From JANJWP01 sp964482035 (GTDB lineage Bacteria > Patescibacteriota > Gracilibacteria > BD1-5 > UBA2023): DNA of 64,000 bases. The notes beneath the pieces were generated by a model, which saw nothing but the letters and a program-made list of their open reading frames with translations, had not been told where the DNA came from and ran no database searches. Positions 1 through 7,374 of this stretch are shown here, one piece after another. Positions within the stretch are counted from its first letter, which is position 1. Every line of letters starts with the position of its first letter. Where the stretch lies: assembly GCA_964482035.1 (NCBI GenBank), contig CAYZVC010000001.1, positions 1 through 64,000 of the forward strand, given 5' to 3'. The translations under genes were made by a program, and so were the position numbers.

Positions 1-46
1 ATGGTACTGCAGGTACACCTGTGGGAGAGTCGGTAAGCGCCGGGAC
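1..46 (+). rRNA. rrf: 5S ribosomal RNA, 3' end only
   Basis: The first bases carry the closing part of a 5S rRNA: an ATGGTACTGC segment, a GGT-ACACC helix IV-like hairpin, the near-invariant GTGGGAGAGT loop E region and a closing GCGCCGGGA strand. The 5' part lies outside the window, so the terminal helix cannot be checked. Two strong hairpin terminators follow. The exact 3' end (44 to 46) is an estimate. Confidence 0.75.
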
Positions 47-82
47 TTTGGAGAGAAACAAGCTGGATCACATCCTCGTAAA

Positions 83-118
83 CAAAAAATCCGTCATTAT
101 TCGTAATGGCGGATTTTT
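83..118 (+). terminator. Intrinsic terminator after 5S rRNA
   Basis: An almost perfect 14-bp stem (AAAATCCGTCATTA with its complement) closed by a TTCG tetraloop and followed by a T run. It is placed to end the ribosomal RNA transcript. Confidence 0.85.
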
Positions 119-144
119 ACTACCCTCGATCATATGGGGGAATG

Positions 145-178
145 AAAAAAGCGTGACCGTTCTGGTCGCGCTTTTTTC
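145..178. terminator. Bidirectional intrinsic terminator
   Basis: AAAAAAGCGTGACC pairs with GGTCGCGCTTTTTT with one G-U pair, so both strands end in a T run. It probably ends the minus-strand pilin-like gene (stop at 192) and backs up the 5S terminator. Confidence 0.85.
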
Positions 179-191
179 TTTGGCAATGGAA

Positions 192-872
192 TTAGGGGGA
201 TACGGGATCTTTTACTTCTACGTTTCCGGTACGGAGATCGATGAAGAGGTCTTTGCTGGCGAGTTTGCTACGCGTATTTACCGGTTGCCGGTATCAGAGG
301 TTCAGTTTGAGTTTTACCGATTTTCCGAACGAGTAGTCTACGCACGTTGCGGGGTTTCCGCAGGTGAGGGGATAGGCGGCAAGGTTCGAACCGTTGACGA
401 GAAGCGCTACGGATTTCGCGGTGGTCCCGACGGTTCCGGTGTAATCGCCGGTTTTCGAAACCCTAAATTGCTGGGTTCCGTCGCTCGAATACGCCGTTAC
501 GGCATTGACGGAGTAGGCCTGCGAGTCCCCGAGCATCGGTGCGAGAAGGCTCGCGTCCTTATCGGTTCAGCAAACGTTCGATACCGATCATGTTTCGGTG
601 AACGAGGCGGAAGACCCGGTTAATGCGAGCGGTCAGATTTCCAATACGTACCCGCCGCAATTTCCTACGACCGACGTTCTGCCGCTTACCGCCGCCGTTT
701 TCATATGTCTGACCAAAGACGAAGTTTGCGTTACGAAGCGGTCCCGGCGTTCCTTATCGGTTGCGGTTTCGAAGTCGAAGTTCAACATTCACATGCCGAT
801 TACGCCGATAAGCGCGACCACGACCATGATTTCCGCAAGGGTCATTCCTCGGCCGTCGTTTCGGGCCAGCAT
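192..872 (-). CDS. Type IV pilin-like protein (prepilin N-terminal methylation motif)
   Basis: 226 residues with UGA read as Gly; several in-frame UGA codons lie inside. Residues 9 to 25 hold a class III signal, RGMTLAEIMVVVALIGV: cleavage would fall after the Gly, with the Glu at position +5 and a single hydrophobic helix. The rest is a variable Ser/Thr/Val-rich pilin head with a few cysteines (CGG, VCG, TCGNPATC). This is the architecture of pilins and pseudopilins assembled on the inner face of the membrane. It lacks the fibrinogen-like GGGW module of the three pilins further on. The ATG at 870-872 was chosen because it gives the usual short basic leader (MLARNDGRG). It converges on the rRNA terminators and is divergent from the LPNTG protein gene. 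Confidence 0.8.
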
Positions 873-890
873 CCCTGTGGGGCGAATGAT

Positions 891-919
891 TTGCAAAATA
901 TTTGATGCTATGATATATT
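891..919 (+). promoter_or_regulatory. Promoter of the LPNTG surface protein gene
   Basis: TTGCAA, 17-base spacer, TATATT. The start codon lies about 70 bases downstream, with no Shine-Dalgarno sequence before it. Confidence 0.55.
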
Positions 920-989
920 CGAGAAGTCCTGACGAAGTATAGCGTTTCGGGGCTCACTCGCAAATATTTACTTTTACCCTCCCCCGCCC

Positions 990-1955
990 ATGAAGGCACT
1001 CAAAATGATCGCCGTAAGCCTCGCGTTCGCCGTCGCTTCGGCACACGCAGCATCCGGAGATACCGTTACCACTCCGACCGCAACCGTAACCGGTTCCGGC
1101 GTATCCGTTGGCGGAACTTCCGTTTCCCTTAACGTCGAAGGGGCTCCGACCGTTGTCGGAACCACCCCGACCTCCGTCACTCTCGATTGGAAGAAGGTAG
1201 ATGCCGCCGTTTCCTACATCGTCAAGTACTCGACCAAGTCGGTTGCGACCTCCGCTGATCCGAACGCCGTTTACGACAACGAAACTTCCCCGGTTACCGA
1301 AACCGGTGCTACCGTTGACAAGCTCACCGCCGGTTCGACCTACTACTTCGCCGTGGTGGCTCTCGATAAGGAAGGCAACGAATCCGATTCCCTCTCCGAA
1401 GAAGTGGAAGTCAACCTCTCGAAGGTTTCGGCAACCACCGCTTCCGCTTCCGGTTCCGCTTCCTCCTTCGCGCTCGCTTCGGTAACCCCGAAGAATACCC
1501 GCACCCTCGTTCTCGAGTTCTCGGCCGCCCTCGGTACCGATCCGCTCCAGATCAAGCTCCAGAAGACTAGCAACTCCGCAGCGATCGAAGTTCAGTCCGC
1601 AGTCGTGGATTCGGCTAACCCGACCACCGCTACCGTTACCCTCGCTTCCGACCTCGAAGCTGACTCCAGCTACTCGCTCACCGTCATCTCCGCTAAGGAC
1701 GCTACCGGCAACAACATTCCGGAAGGCATCAACGCCATCAAGGAATTCACCACCCTCGCTTCGCTCGCTCCGGCAACCGAAGTTCCGCTCAATGCCGCAT
1801 CGGCATCCGGCGCATCCGCTTCGGGAGCTACCGCAACCGGCGTAGTTACCCCGGAAGCCCTTCCGAATACCGGTACTAAGGAAAACCTTCTCATGATTCT
1901 CGCTCTCCTCTCCGGACTCGGAATCGTCTTCGCATTCCGCAAGAAGGCTGCCTAA
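990..1955 (+). CDS. Secreted, sortase-anchored (LPNTG) surface protein with FnIII-like domain
   Basis: 321 residues. Residues 1 to about 20 are a Sec signal peptide ending in AHA. Residues about 50 to 140 look like a fibronectin type III domain (VTLDWKKV start, then Y-F-A-V-V-A-L-D), and about 155 to 255 like a bacterial Ig-like domain. An Ala/Ser/Gly linker leads to LPNTG at 291-295, then a hydrophobic stretch and a basic tail FRKKAA. This is a textbook cell-wall sorting signal. A sortase would cleave between Thr and Gly and attach the protein to an envelope amine. No sortase gene is in this window. It has no in-frame UGA, is followed by its own terminator and is probably monocistronic and well expressed. 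Confidence 0.85.
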   Translation: MKALKMIAVSLAFAVASAHAASGDTVTTPTATVTGSGVSVGGTSVSLNVEGAPTVVGTTPTSVTLDWKKVDAAVSYIVKYSTKSVATSADPNAVYDNETSPVTETGATVDKLTAGSTYYFAVVALDKEGNESDSLSEEVEVNLSKVSATTASASGSASSFALASVTPKNTRTLVLEFSAALGTDPLQIKLQKTSNSAAIEVQSAVVDSANPTTATVTLASDLEADSSYSLTVISAKDATGNNIPEGINAIKEFTTLASLAPATEVPLNAASASGASASGATATGVVTPEALPNTGTKENLLMILALLSGLGIVFAFRKKAA

Positions 1956-1970
1956 TTCGCCAAGAATCGG

Positions 1971-2000
1971 AGAATCCCCTCGTAAAGAGGGGATTCTTTT
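1971..2000 (+). terminator. Intrinsic terminator
   Basis: AGAATCCCCTC stem with GTAAA loop and TTTT tail, directly after the LPNTG protein gene. Confidence 0.8.
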
Positions 2001-2010
2001 CGTCTCGGGT

Positions 2011-2038
2011 TTGATTGGGGGGAGTTTCCGGCTATATT
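2011..2038 (+). promoter_or_regulatory. Promoter of the yggT-ftsW unit
   Basis: TTGATT, 16-base spacer, TATATT; start codon of yggT 22 bases downstream, without Shine-Dalgarno sequence. Confidence 0.6.
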
Positions 2039-2060
2039 TCCATCGTCTTTTCCAACAACC

Positions 2061-2345
2061 ATGATCACTCAAATCGCCCTCGTCATTCTCGTCCTCATTT
2101 TCTTTTTCAAGTGGCTCGTCATTATCGACGTCCTGCTGTCTTGGGCTCCCGCTCTCGGTTACCGCGTTACCGTACCGTTCATACGTTCGTTGATCGAACC
2201 CTGCTACGAATTCCTTTCCCGTCATCTTCCCGTGAGTTTCGGGGGGCTGAATTTCGCTCCGATCCTCCTTTTGCTCGGCCTCGGCCTCGCGGACGCCGTC
2301 CTGAGGACGTCGTTTCCTCTCGCGAGCGTCATGTTCCCTTATTAG
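2061..2345 (+). CDS. yggT: YggT family membrane protein
   Basis: 94 residues with two hydrophobic segments (about 4 to 30 and 65 to 85) separated by the family pattern: LLSW after the first helix, then the P-F-I-R-S-L-I-EP-C motif. YggT proteins are small inner-membrane proteins often linked to cell division and osmotic stress; their biochemical role is not settled. Here the gene lies 12 bases before ftsW and probably shares its promoter, which fits a division or envelope role. Ends in TAG. Confidence 0.75.
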   Translation: MITQIALVILVLIFFFKWLVIIDVLLSWAPALGYRVTVPFIRSLIEPCYEFLSRHLPVSFGGLNFAPILLLLGLGLADAVLRTSFPLASVMFPY

Positions 2346-2357
2346 CCTTCCAATCCG

Positions 2358-3587
2358 ATGTCCAGTTTGAAGTCCAAGAGCATAGACTACGGCATTTTCT
2401 TCGTCGTCTTCGCCCTCGTCGTTTTCGGAATGGTCATGATCAGTTCGGTCAGCGTATATCCGTCCTTTAAGGTCACGTCGCTCATGACCGCCGCCGGAAA
2501 GCTCGCCGAGCCGAACAACCATTTCTATCTCGTACGCAATATTTCGCACGTTCTCATAGGAATTTTCCTCTTCGCGTTCATCGTCAAAACCCCGTACGCG
2601 GTCTTTGAAAAATACGCGAAGCACATATTTTTCGGAAGCCTGATATCGCTCATCGTCGTATTGTTCGTGGGCGTCGTATACAATGGCGCGAGAGGATGGA
2701 TCAATATTCCGTTCCTGCCGTTCTCACTCCAGCCCGTAGAATTCGTCAAGCTCTGAAGCATACTGTACTTCGCGTATTTCCTAAAAAGGCGGAGATCCGA
2801 AATCCATACGCTCGAAGGGGGATACCTGCCCTACATGGCCTTGCTCGGATCGATCATGTTCCTCCTCGCCCTTCAACCGGACTTCGGTTCGATCCTCCTC
2901 ATCGCTCCGGTGGCGGTCATCATGTTCTTCGTCTGAGGGGGCAATCCCCGGCACATCCTCGTGACGTTCCTCGTATTCTGCCTCTTCGCGCTTTCCGTCT
3001 ACTGATTGGGTAAAGCCGCGTCATGAGAACGGAACACTCTCTCGTACATTACGGAACGCATCGACAACTTCTTGGCCGACAACCAGTCGTCCATCTCGAA
3101 CAAAACGATCAACTTCCAAACCGAACAAGGGCTTATCGCTATCGGAAGCGGCGGTTTCTTCGGTCTCGGGTTCGGTAAGTCGGTCCAAAAATTCGGATAC
3201 CTTCCGGAAGTGCAAGGAGACTTCATCTTCTCGGTAATCGCCGAAGAGCTCTGATTCTTCGGCATCATGGTGCTCGTTTCCAGTTATTGCTACGTAGCGT
3301 ACCGCTGATACCGAATAGCCCGTAGGGTGGACGATCCGTTCGCAAAGTACGTGGCGGTAGGCATCGTATCGTGGATATTGGTGCAATCGTTCGTCAACAT
3401 GGGCGTAAACCTCAATATCGTCCCGCTTACGTGAGTCACGCTCCCGTTCGTCAGTTACGGCGGTTCGTCGCTTATGTCGCTCCTCATCGCCATCGCAATA
3501 CTTTTGAACGTCTCTCGCCACGCCCGTTACGAATCGCCCATGGCGAGCCGTCGGGGCAGGGGATTCGGAAACTTCCGAATCGGGTAG
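2358..3587 (+). CDS. ftsW: FtsW/RodA-type peptidoglycan glycosyltransferase (SEDS family)
   Basis: 409 residues, about ten membrane segments. SEDS proteins polymerise lipid II into glycan strands together with a class B PBP. The reading frame crosses seven UGA codons. The strongest site is in NIVPLT-UGA-VTLPFVSYGGSS, where the family has PxTGxxLPFxSYGGSS, so UGA must be Gly. Another is in the YLPEVQGDFIFSVIAEEL-UGA stretch, again a conserved Gly. The QKFGYLPE-like motif is nearer to FtsW than RodA. With a standard code the gene would look broken into several pieces. It starts 12 bases after yggT and ends in TAG just before a perfect palindromic terminator. No PBP gene is visible nearby. Confidence 0.9.
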
Positions 3588-3607
3588 GACGACGTACCGG
3601 CGCGCTA

Positions 3608-3634
3608 AAAAAACTCCCCGTACGGGGAGTTTTT
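3608..3634. terminator. Bidirectional intrinsic terminator
   Basis: A fully self-complementary AAAAACTCCCCGTACGGGGAGTTTTT between the convergent ftsW and ferredoxin genes. Confidence 0.9.
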
Positions 3635-3650
3635 CATACGTGTCCGAAGA

Positions 3651-3920
3651 TTAGACGTCCTGGTGTTCGGCGACGCCGTTCAGGTATTCGCCGTTTTCGT
3701 CCGCCGGTTGCCAACTGATGGCGGAAACGGGGCATGCGGAAATCGCGTCGTCCGTATCGGATTCCGGATATTCCGGGAGGGATTTTACGCAGGAGAGGCC
3801 CATTTCGTCGAGATCGAACACGTCTCAAGCGATTGCGGCGCACGCTCCGCATCCGATGCAAGTGGAATTTACGTGGGGTTTTTTCAGTGCGTTCTTCAAG
3901 TTTTCGAGTGCTGCGTTCAT
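3651..3920 (-). CDS. Ferredoxin, single 4Fe-4S cluster type
   Basis: 89 residues. Cys21, Cys24, Cys27 (CIGCGAC) and Cys63 followed by Pro form one [4Fe-4S] site; an additional Cys44 lies between. The IAGDVFDLDE stretch, with Gly32 encoded by UGA, is the usual continuation in monocluster ferredoxins (xxDVFxLDE). It would carry single electrons in the cytoplasm. The class III ribonucleotide reductase activase found at 53-54 kb needs such a donor, but a link is only a guess. Start chosen as the only ATG giving a full-length fold. Confidence 0.85.
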
Positions 3921-4048
3921 GGAATGTCCTAAGGACGGGAATTTGAGAGGTAAAGTCGGGTTCGGAAAGCCGGAAATAAGACCGGCAATCGCGTTGCGGA
4001 TTCTACCGTTTTTAGTAGTATGCGCAAGCTTTACGAAACCTCCATAGC

Positions 4049-5371
4049 ATGTCCAAGATTCTCGACCTCCTCGCGAAATCGTTTCTCGTTTTCCTTCCGT
4101 TCAGCGTTTTCGCGACGGTTTTCCTTTCGTTCAAGCTCGGTATCCCCGGCGTGAACTACCTGAAGGAAATCCTTCTCGTGGCGATCGCGGGAGCCGTGGG
4201 GTATTCCTATTACCGCGACCGAAAGTGGCCGGAATTCGACAAGGTCGACTACCTCATCGCCGGATACGCGCTCTGGCTCGTATTGTCGACGCTCGTGAAC
4301 GGAGCGGGACTCAGGAGTCTCGTCTTCGGAGGGCGTTACGATTTCGAATTCCTCGTCGCTTTCGCGGTATTCAAGCACGGCTACGCGTACCTTCCGGGAA
4401 AGGTGTCCGAATACGTCCGCGTATTCCTGTATTCGGCTTCCGCCGCCATAGCCATCGGGCTTCTCGTCCGTTTCGTGCTCCATGAGGAGATCCTTCTCCA
4501 TTTCGGATATTCGCCGGATCTGTCGAATTGGAAGTTCGGAGGATCCGTACCGATCTACCACGGCATCGACGGCGCGAACGTCCGCCGTTTCCAGGGGATC
4601 TTCGACGGACCGAATCCGGCCGCGTTCTTCATGCTCACGTACCTCGGCCTCCTCTTCCATTTCTTCCGTACTAAAAAAGAGGAACTGTTCCCGATTTCCG
4701 TTTGGGCGCTCATAGTCTTCGGGCTCATCCTCTACACCTATTCCCGTTCCGCGCTCGTGGGTACGGTTCTCGGGGTAGGCGCGCTCATCGCGCTTTCGCT
4801 TAAGCCCATCTGGAAAAAGCACCGTAGGGCGGTATTCATGGCGATTCCGGTGGTCGCGCTCGTATCGCTCGCGTTCTACGTGAAGTTCGAAGGCAGCATG
4901 GATAACATCGTACTGCGCGAAGGGTCTTCCAAGGGGCATTTCTCCCGAATGGTCACCGGATTCGAACGCTTCCGGGAACATCCGGTATTCGGCGAAGGCC
5001 TCGCGTCTTCCGGTCCCGCTTACCGGTTCGTGGTTCCGCAGAATTCCGAGGAAAACCTGTACGAAGGGGAGACGAAAACCAAAGAGGATTATTACATTCC
5101 CGAGAGCTGGTACGTCCAGCAGCTCGTCGAAGGCGGCATTCCCGCTCTCGCTTCGTTTCTCGCGATCCTCTTTTTCATCGCGCTTGCGATATTCAAAGTC
5201 TCGCCGCCGTACTTCGCCGCGTTCGTCGCCTGCGCGACTATGAATCTCTTCCTCCACAGTTACGAATCCGCTTACGCCTCGCTTTCGCTTTTCGCTTTCG
5301 CCGGAATGTTCTACGCCGTCGGCAAGAAAACGAAACCCGTAACCGAAGGCCACCGTTCCAAGCATGCGTAG
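4049..5371 (+). CDS. O-antigen ligase/polymerase-like membrane protein (Wzy_C family)
   Basis: 440 residues, about ten hydrophobic segments and a long outer loop between roughly 285 and 350. The motif DGPNPAAFFML followed later by LYTYSRSALVG is typical of the O-antigen ligase/Wzy superfamily, which transfers or polymerises lipid-linked glycans on the outer face of the cytoplasmic membrane. The next gene overlaps its last 8 bases, so it heads a three-gene glycan operon with the permuted GT4 and the WecG/TagA/CpsF enzyme. In a cell without LPS the acceptor is more likely a wall or membrane glycan. No in-frame UGA. Confidence 0.8.
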   Translation: MSKILDLLAKSFLVFLPFSVFATVFLSFKLGIPGVNYLKEILLVAIAGAVGYSYYRDRKWPEFDKVDYLIAGYALWLVLSTLVNGAGLRSLVFGGRYDFEFLVAFAVFKHGYAYLPGKVSEYVRVFLYSASAAIAIGLLVRFVLHEEILLHFGYSPDLSNWKFGGSVPIYHGIDGANVRRFQGIFDGPNPAAFFMLTYLGLLFHFFRTKKEELFPISVWALIVFGLILYTYSRSALVGTVLGVGALIALSLKPIWKKHRRAVFMAIPVVALVSLAFYVKFEGSMDNIVLREGSSKGHFSRMVTGFERFREHPVFGEGLASSGPAYRFVVPQNSEENLYEGETKTKEDYYIPESWYVQQLVEGGIPALASFLAILFFIALAIFKVSPPYFAAFVACATMNLFLHSYESAYASLSLFAFAGMFYAVGKKTKPVTEGHRSKHA

Positions 5372-6551
5372 TTTCGCGTTTTTCTGACGGCTCGTACCGG
5401 AAAAAGGTTTCGACCTCCTCCTGTCTTTTTTCGGTTCCGTCATTTCTTCGCGTTCCGCGAAGGTCGCCGTTTTTTGAGACGGAGAGCTCCGCGATCCTTT
5501 CGTCTCCGCGTTTTCGGGCCGGGGAGGATTTTACGACGGAACGCGCGTTCCTGACGAACGCGTCGCTTCCGTATACGACGGACTCCCTTCGTGAACCGTC
5601 GCGTACTTCGGGAGAAGGAATTTTTCCGTAATTTCCGCGACTCTCGCCTTCGTCGACGTTTCGCTCATGCCTTCGACGTTTCTCGAGACTTTCGGACTTT
5701 CGGCCCTCGAATCCCTTTCCCTCGGGGTTCCGGTCGCGGGTTTTTCGAAAGGCGGCATCGTCCCGTTCTTGCTTGACGACGCCCTCCGTCTTCCCGAAGG
5801 GGAGAATTTCCTCCGTTCCCTCCAGATACTCGCGAACGCCCCCGACCCGATAATCGCCGAATGGAAATCAAAAACCGCTTCGGTGGTATCGAAATACTCC
5901 CAAGAGGCGTTTCTCGTCCGACTCCGGTCCTTGTTCCCGAAAGAAACGAAAAAAATACTCCTCGTCACCGACTTCGTCGGAAACATCGGAGGTATCGAGA
6001 CCTACGTGAAAAACCTTTCCGATACCCTCATGTCCGCTGGGTACGAAGTGCGGACGTTAGGAAAATCCGGTTGATTTTCCACCCGGCTTCAGAAGGCATG
6101 GTCGACTTTGGCCGCTTTCGGCAATTATTCGGGCCGTAGTGAGGTTCGGACGGCGGTTTCCGAATTCCGCCCCGACGTCGTATGGTGCCACTCGGTATTG
6201 CGCCGTTTTTGAGCCGTGGGGCTCGAAGGCGTTTTCGTTGCCGAGGCTTTCCGCGTAATGACGTACCACGATCTCGGCTACTTCGCTCCGTTCGCAGCCG
6301 CATGCCGGGCCGAATCCGACGTTCCGAAACCCGGATTCTTCCGGTTTCTCGGAAAAGCGCCGGGCATCGCGAGAAAGATTTTCGCGATAGCGAAGTTTCT
6401 CAAGCTCCACGATATTTTCTCGGAGTTGTCCCGGTTCGACCTCCACTTGGTCCCGTCCGAATTCATGCTTCCGTACGTCCGCGACCGCGTGCCGTCGACG
6501 GCACGGGTAGTCGCCTTGCCCCATTACGTAGTCCAGACATGCAAACCGTAG
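5364..6551 (+). CDS. GT4-type glycosyltransferase with swapped (circularly permuted) domains
   Basis: 395 residues, six in-frame UGA read as Gly. Residues 1 to about 190 are the nucleotide-sugar (C-terminal) half of a GT-B/GT4 enzyme: FFGRLVPEKGFDLLL, VFGDGEL, then ETFGLSALE (the EX7E motif) and ESLSLGVPVAGF. Residues about 195 to 395 are the acceptor (N-terminal) half: KKILLVTDFVGNIGGIETYV, then RPDVVWCHS, YHDLGYFAP and LVPSEFM with a final LPHYV. In ordinary GT4 enzymes the order is the reverse. The ATG overlaps the upstream gene and the 3' end overlaps the next one by 13 bases, so this is a complete, translationally coupled gene and not a fragment at a contig edge. Sugar and acceptor are unknown. 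Confidence 0.8.
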
Positions 6552-7354
6552 CCGTTTCCGACATCTTCGGAAAACTCGAAAAGCGTTCTTCCGCCGAATC
6601 CCGCGCGTCGCTCGTTTCCCTTGCCGAATCCCGTTTTTCGCGCGGAATGCCGGTTCTCGCGAACTTCCTCTATTTCGCCAACGCCGAAATGCGCCACGTC
6701 TTCGACGTTCGCTCGCAAACCGCCGAAGACGCGCGTTACGTCGCGACGCTTCTGGAGGGGGACGCGCTTTTCCCTGACGGTATCGCCCTCGCGCTCTCGT
6801 ATTCCCGGTTCGCGTACCCGGAAATCTCCCCCTGGAAAATGCTCACGTCGTACCGTTCGATGGGCGACGCGGCGTTGCCGAACCTGAACGGAACCGATCT
6901 CCTTCCGGCGTTACTGAAGGATTTCGCCGCCGCTTTCTGACCGGAGGCCACGGCGTATCTGTACGGCGCACGCGAAGACGTCGTTTCCAACGCCGCCGGG
7001 GAAATCTCCCGTATCACGGGAATGCGCGTCGGATATCAGAACGGCTATGCTCCGTTCGATTTTCCCGAATACGAAAATTTTTCGACCGGTCCGAAGATTC
7101 TCCTCGTGGGGCTCTGAACCCCCAAACAGGAATTCTGGACGAACGACAACGCGGGACGTCTCGGCACTACGCTCGCCGTGACGGTGGGCGGATTCTTCGA
7201 TTTCCTCTGAGGAGGGGAAAAACGCGCTCCGGACATCGTCCGCAGCCTCCGTCTCGAATGGCTCTGGCGAGTGGCGCTCAATCCCCGGAAAAACGGAAAA
7301 AAGGCCCTTTCGAGCCTGAAGTTCTTCCCCCGCTTCTTCAAAGGGTTCCGCTAA
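6539..7354 (+). CDS. WecG/TagA/CpsF family glycosyltransferase (GT26)
   Basis: 271 residues. The family adds a sugar (such as N-acetylmannosamine or its acid) to an undecaprenyl-linked glycan on the cytoplasmic side. Visible motifs: FPDGIAL near residue 80, LLVGL-Gly-TPKQEFW near 185 and VTVGGFFDFL-Gly-G with RAP near 215. Both middle glycines in these signatures are encoded by UGA, which is strong proof of recoding. The start overlaps the permuted GT4 gene. The stop codon lies inside the loop of the terminator. Unlike many family members it has no membrane segment, and a basic C-terminal tail (KNGKKALSSLKFFPRFFKGF) may bind the membrane. Confidence 0.88.
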
Positions 7355-7368
7355 GCGGAACCCTTTTT
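7342..7368. terminator. Terminator overlapping the stop codon
   Basis: AGGGTTCCGC-TAA-GCGGAACCCT plus T run. The loop TAA is the stop codon of the upstream gene, so the stem's 5' arm is coding. The reverse complement also ends in a T-rich run and may serve the minus-strand gene that ends at 7375. Confidence 0.85.
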
Positions 7369-7374
7369 CGTCGG

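Noticed and set aside
954..2624. A 556-residue open frame on the minus strand opposite the LPNTG protein and yggT
   Set aside because: It covers three well supported plus-strand features, including promoter and terminator, and its translation is low-complexity Gly/Arg/Glu.
2754..3434. Apparent multiple nonsense mutations in ftsW
   Set aside because: All breaks are UGA at positions where SEDS proteins have Gly; the same happens in many other conserved genes. This is recoding, not decay.
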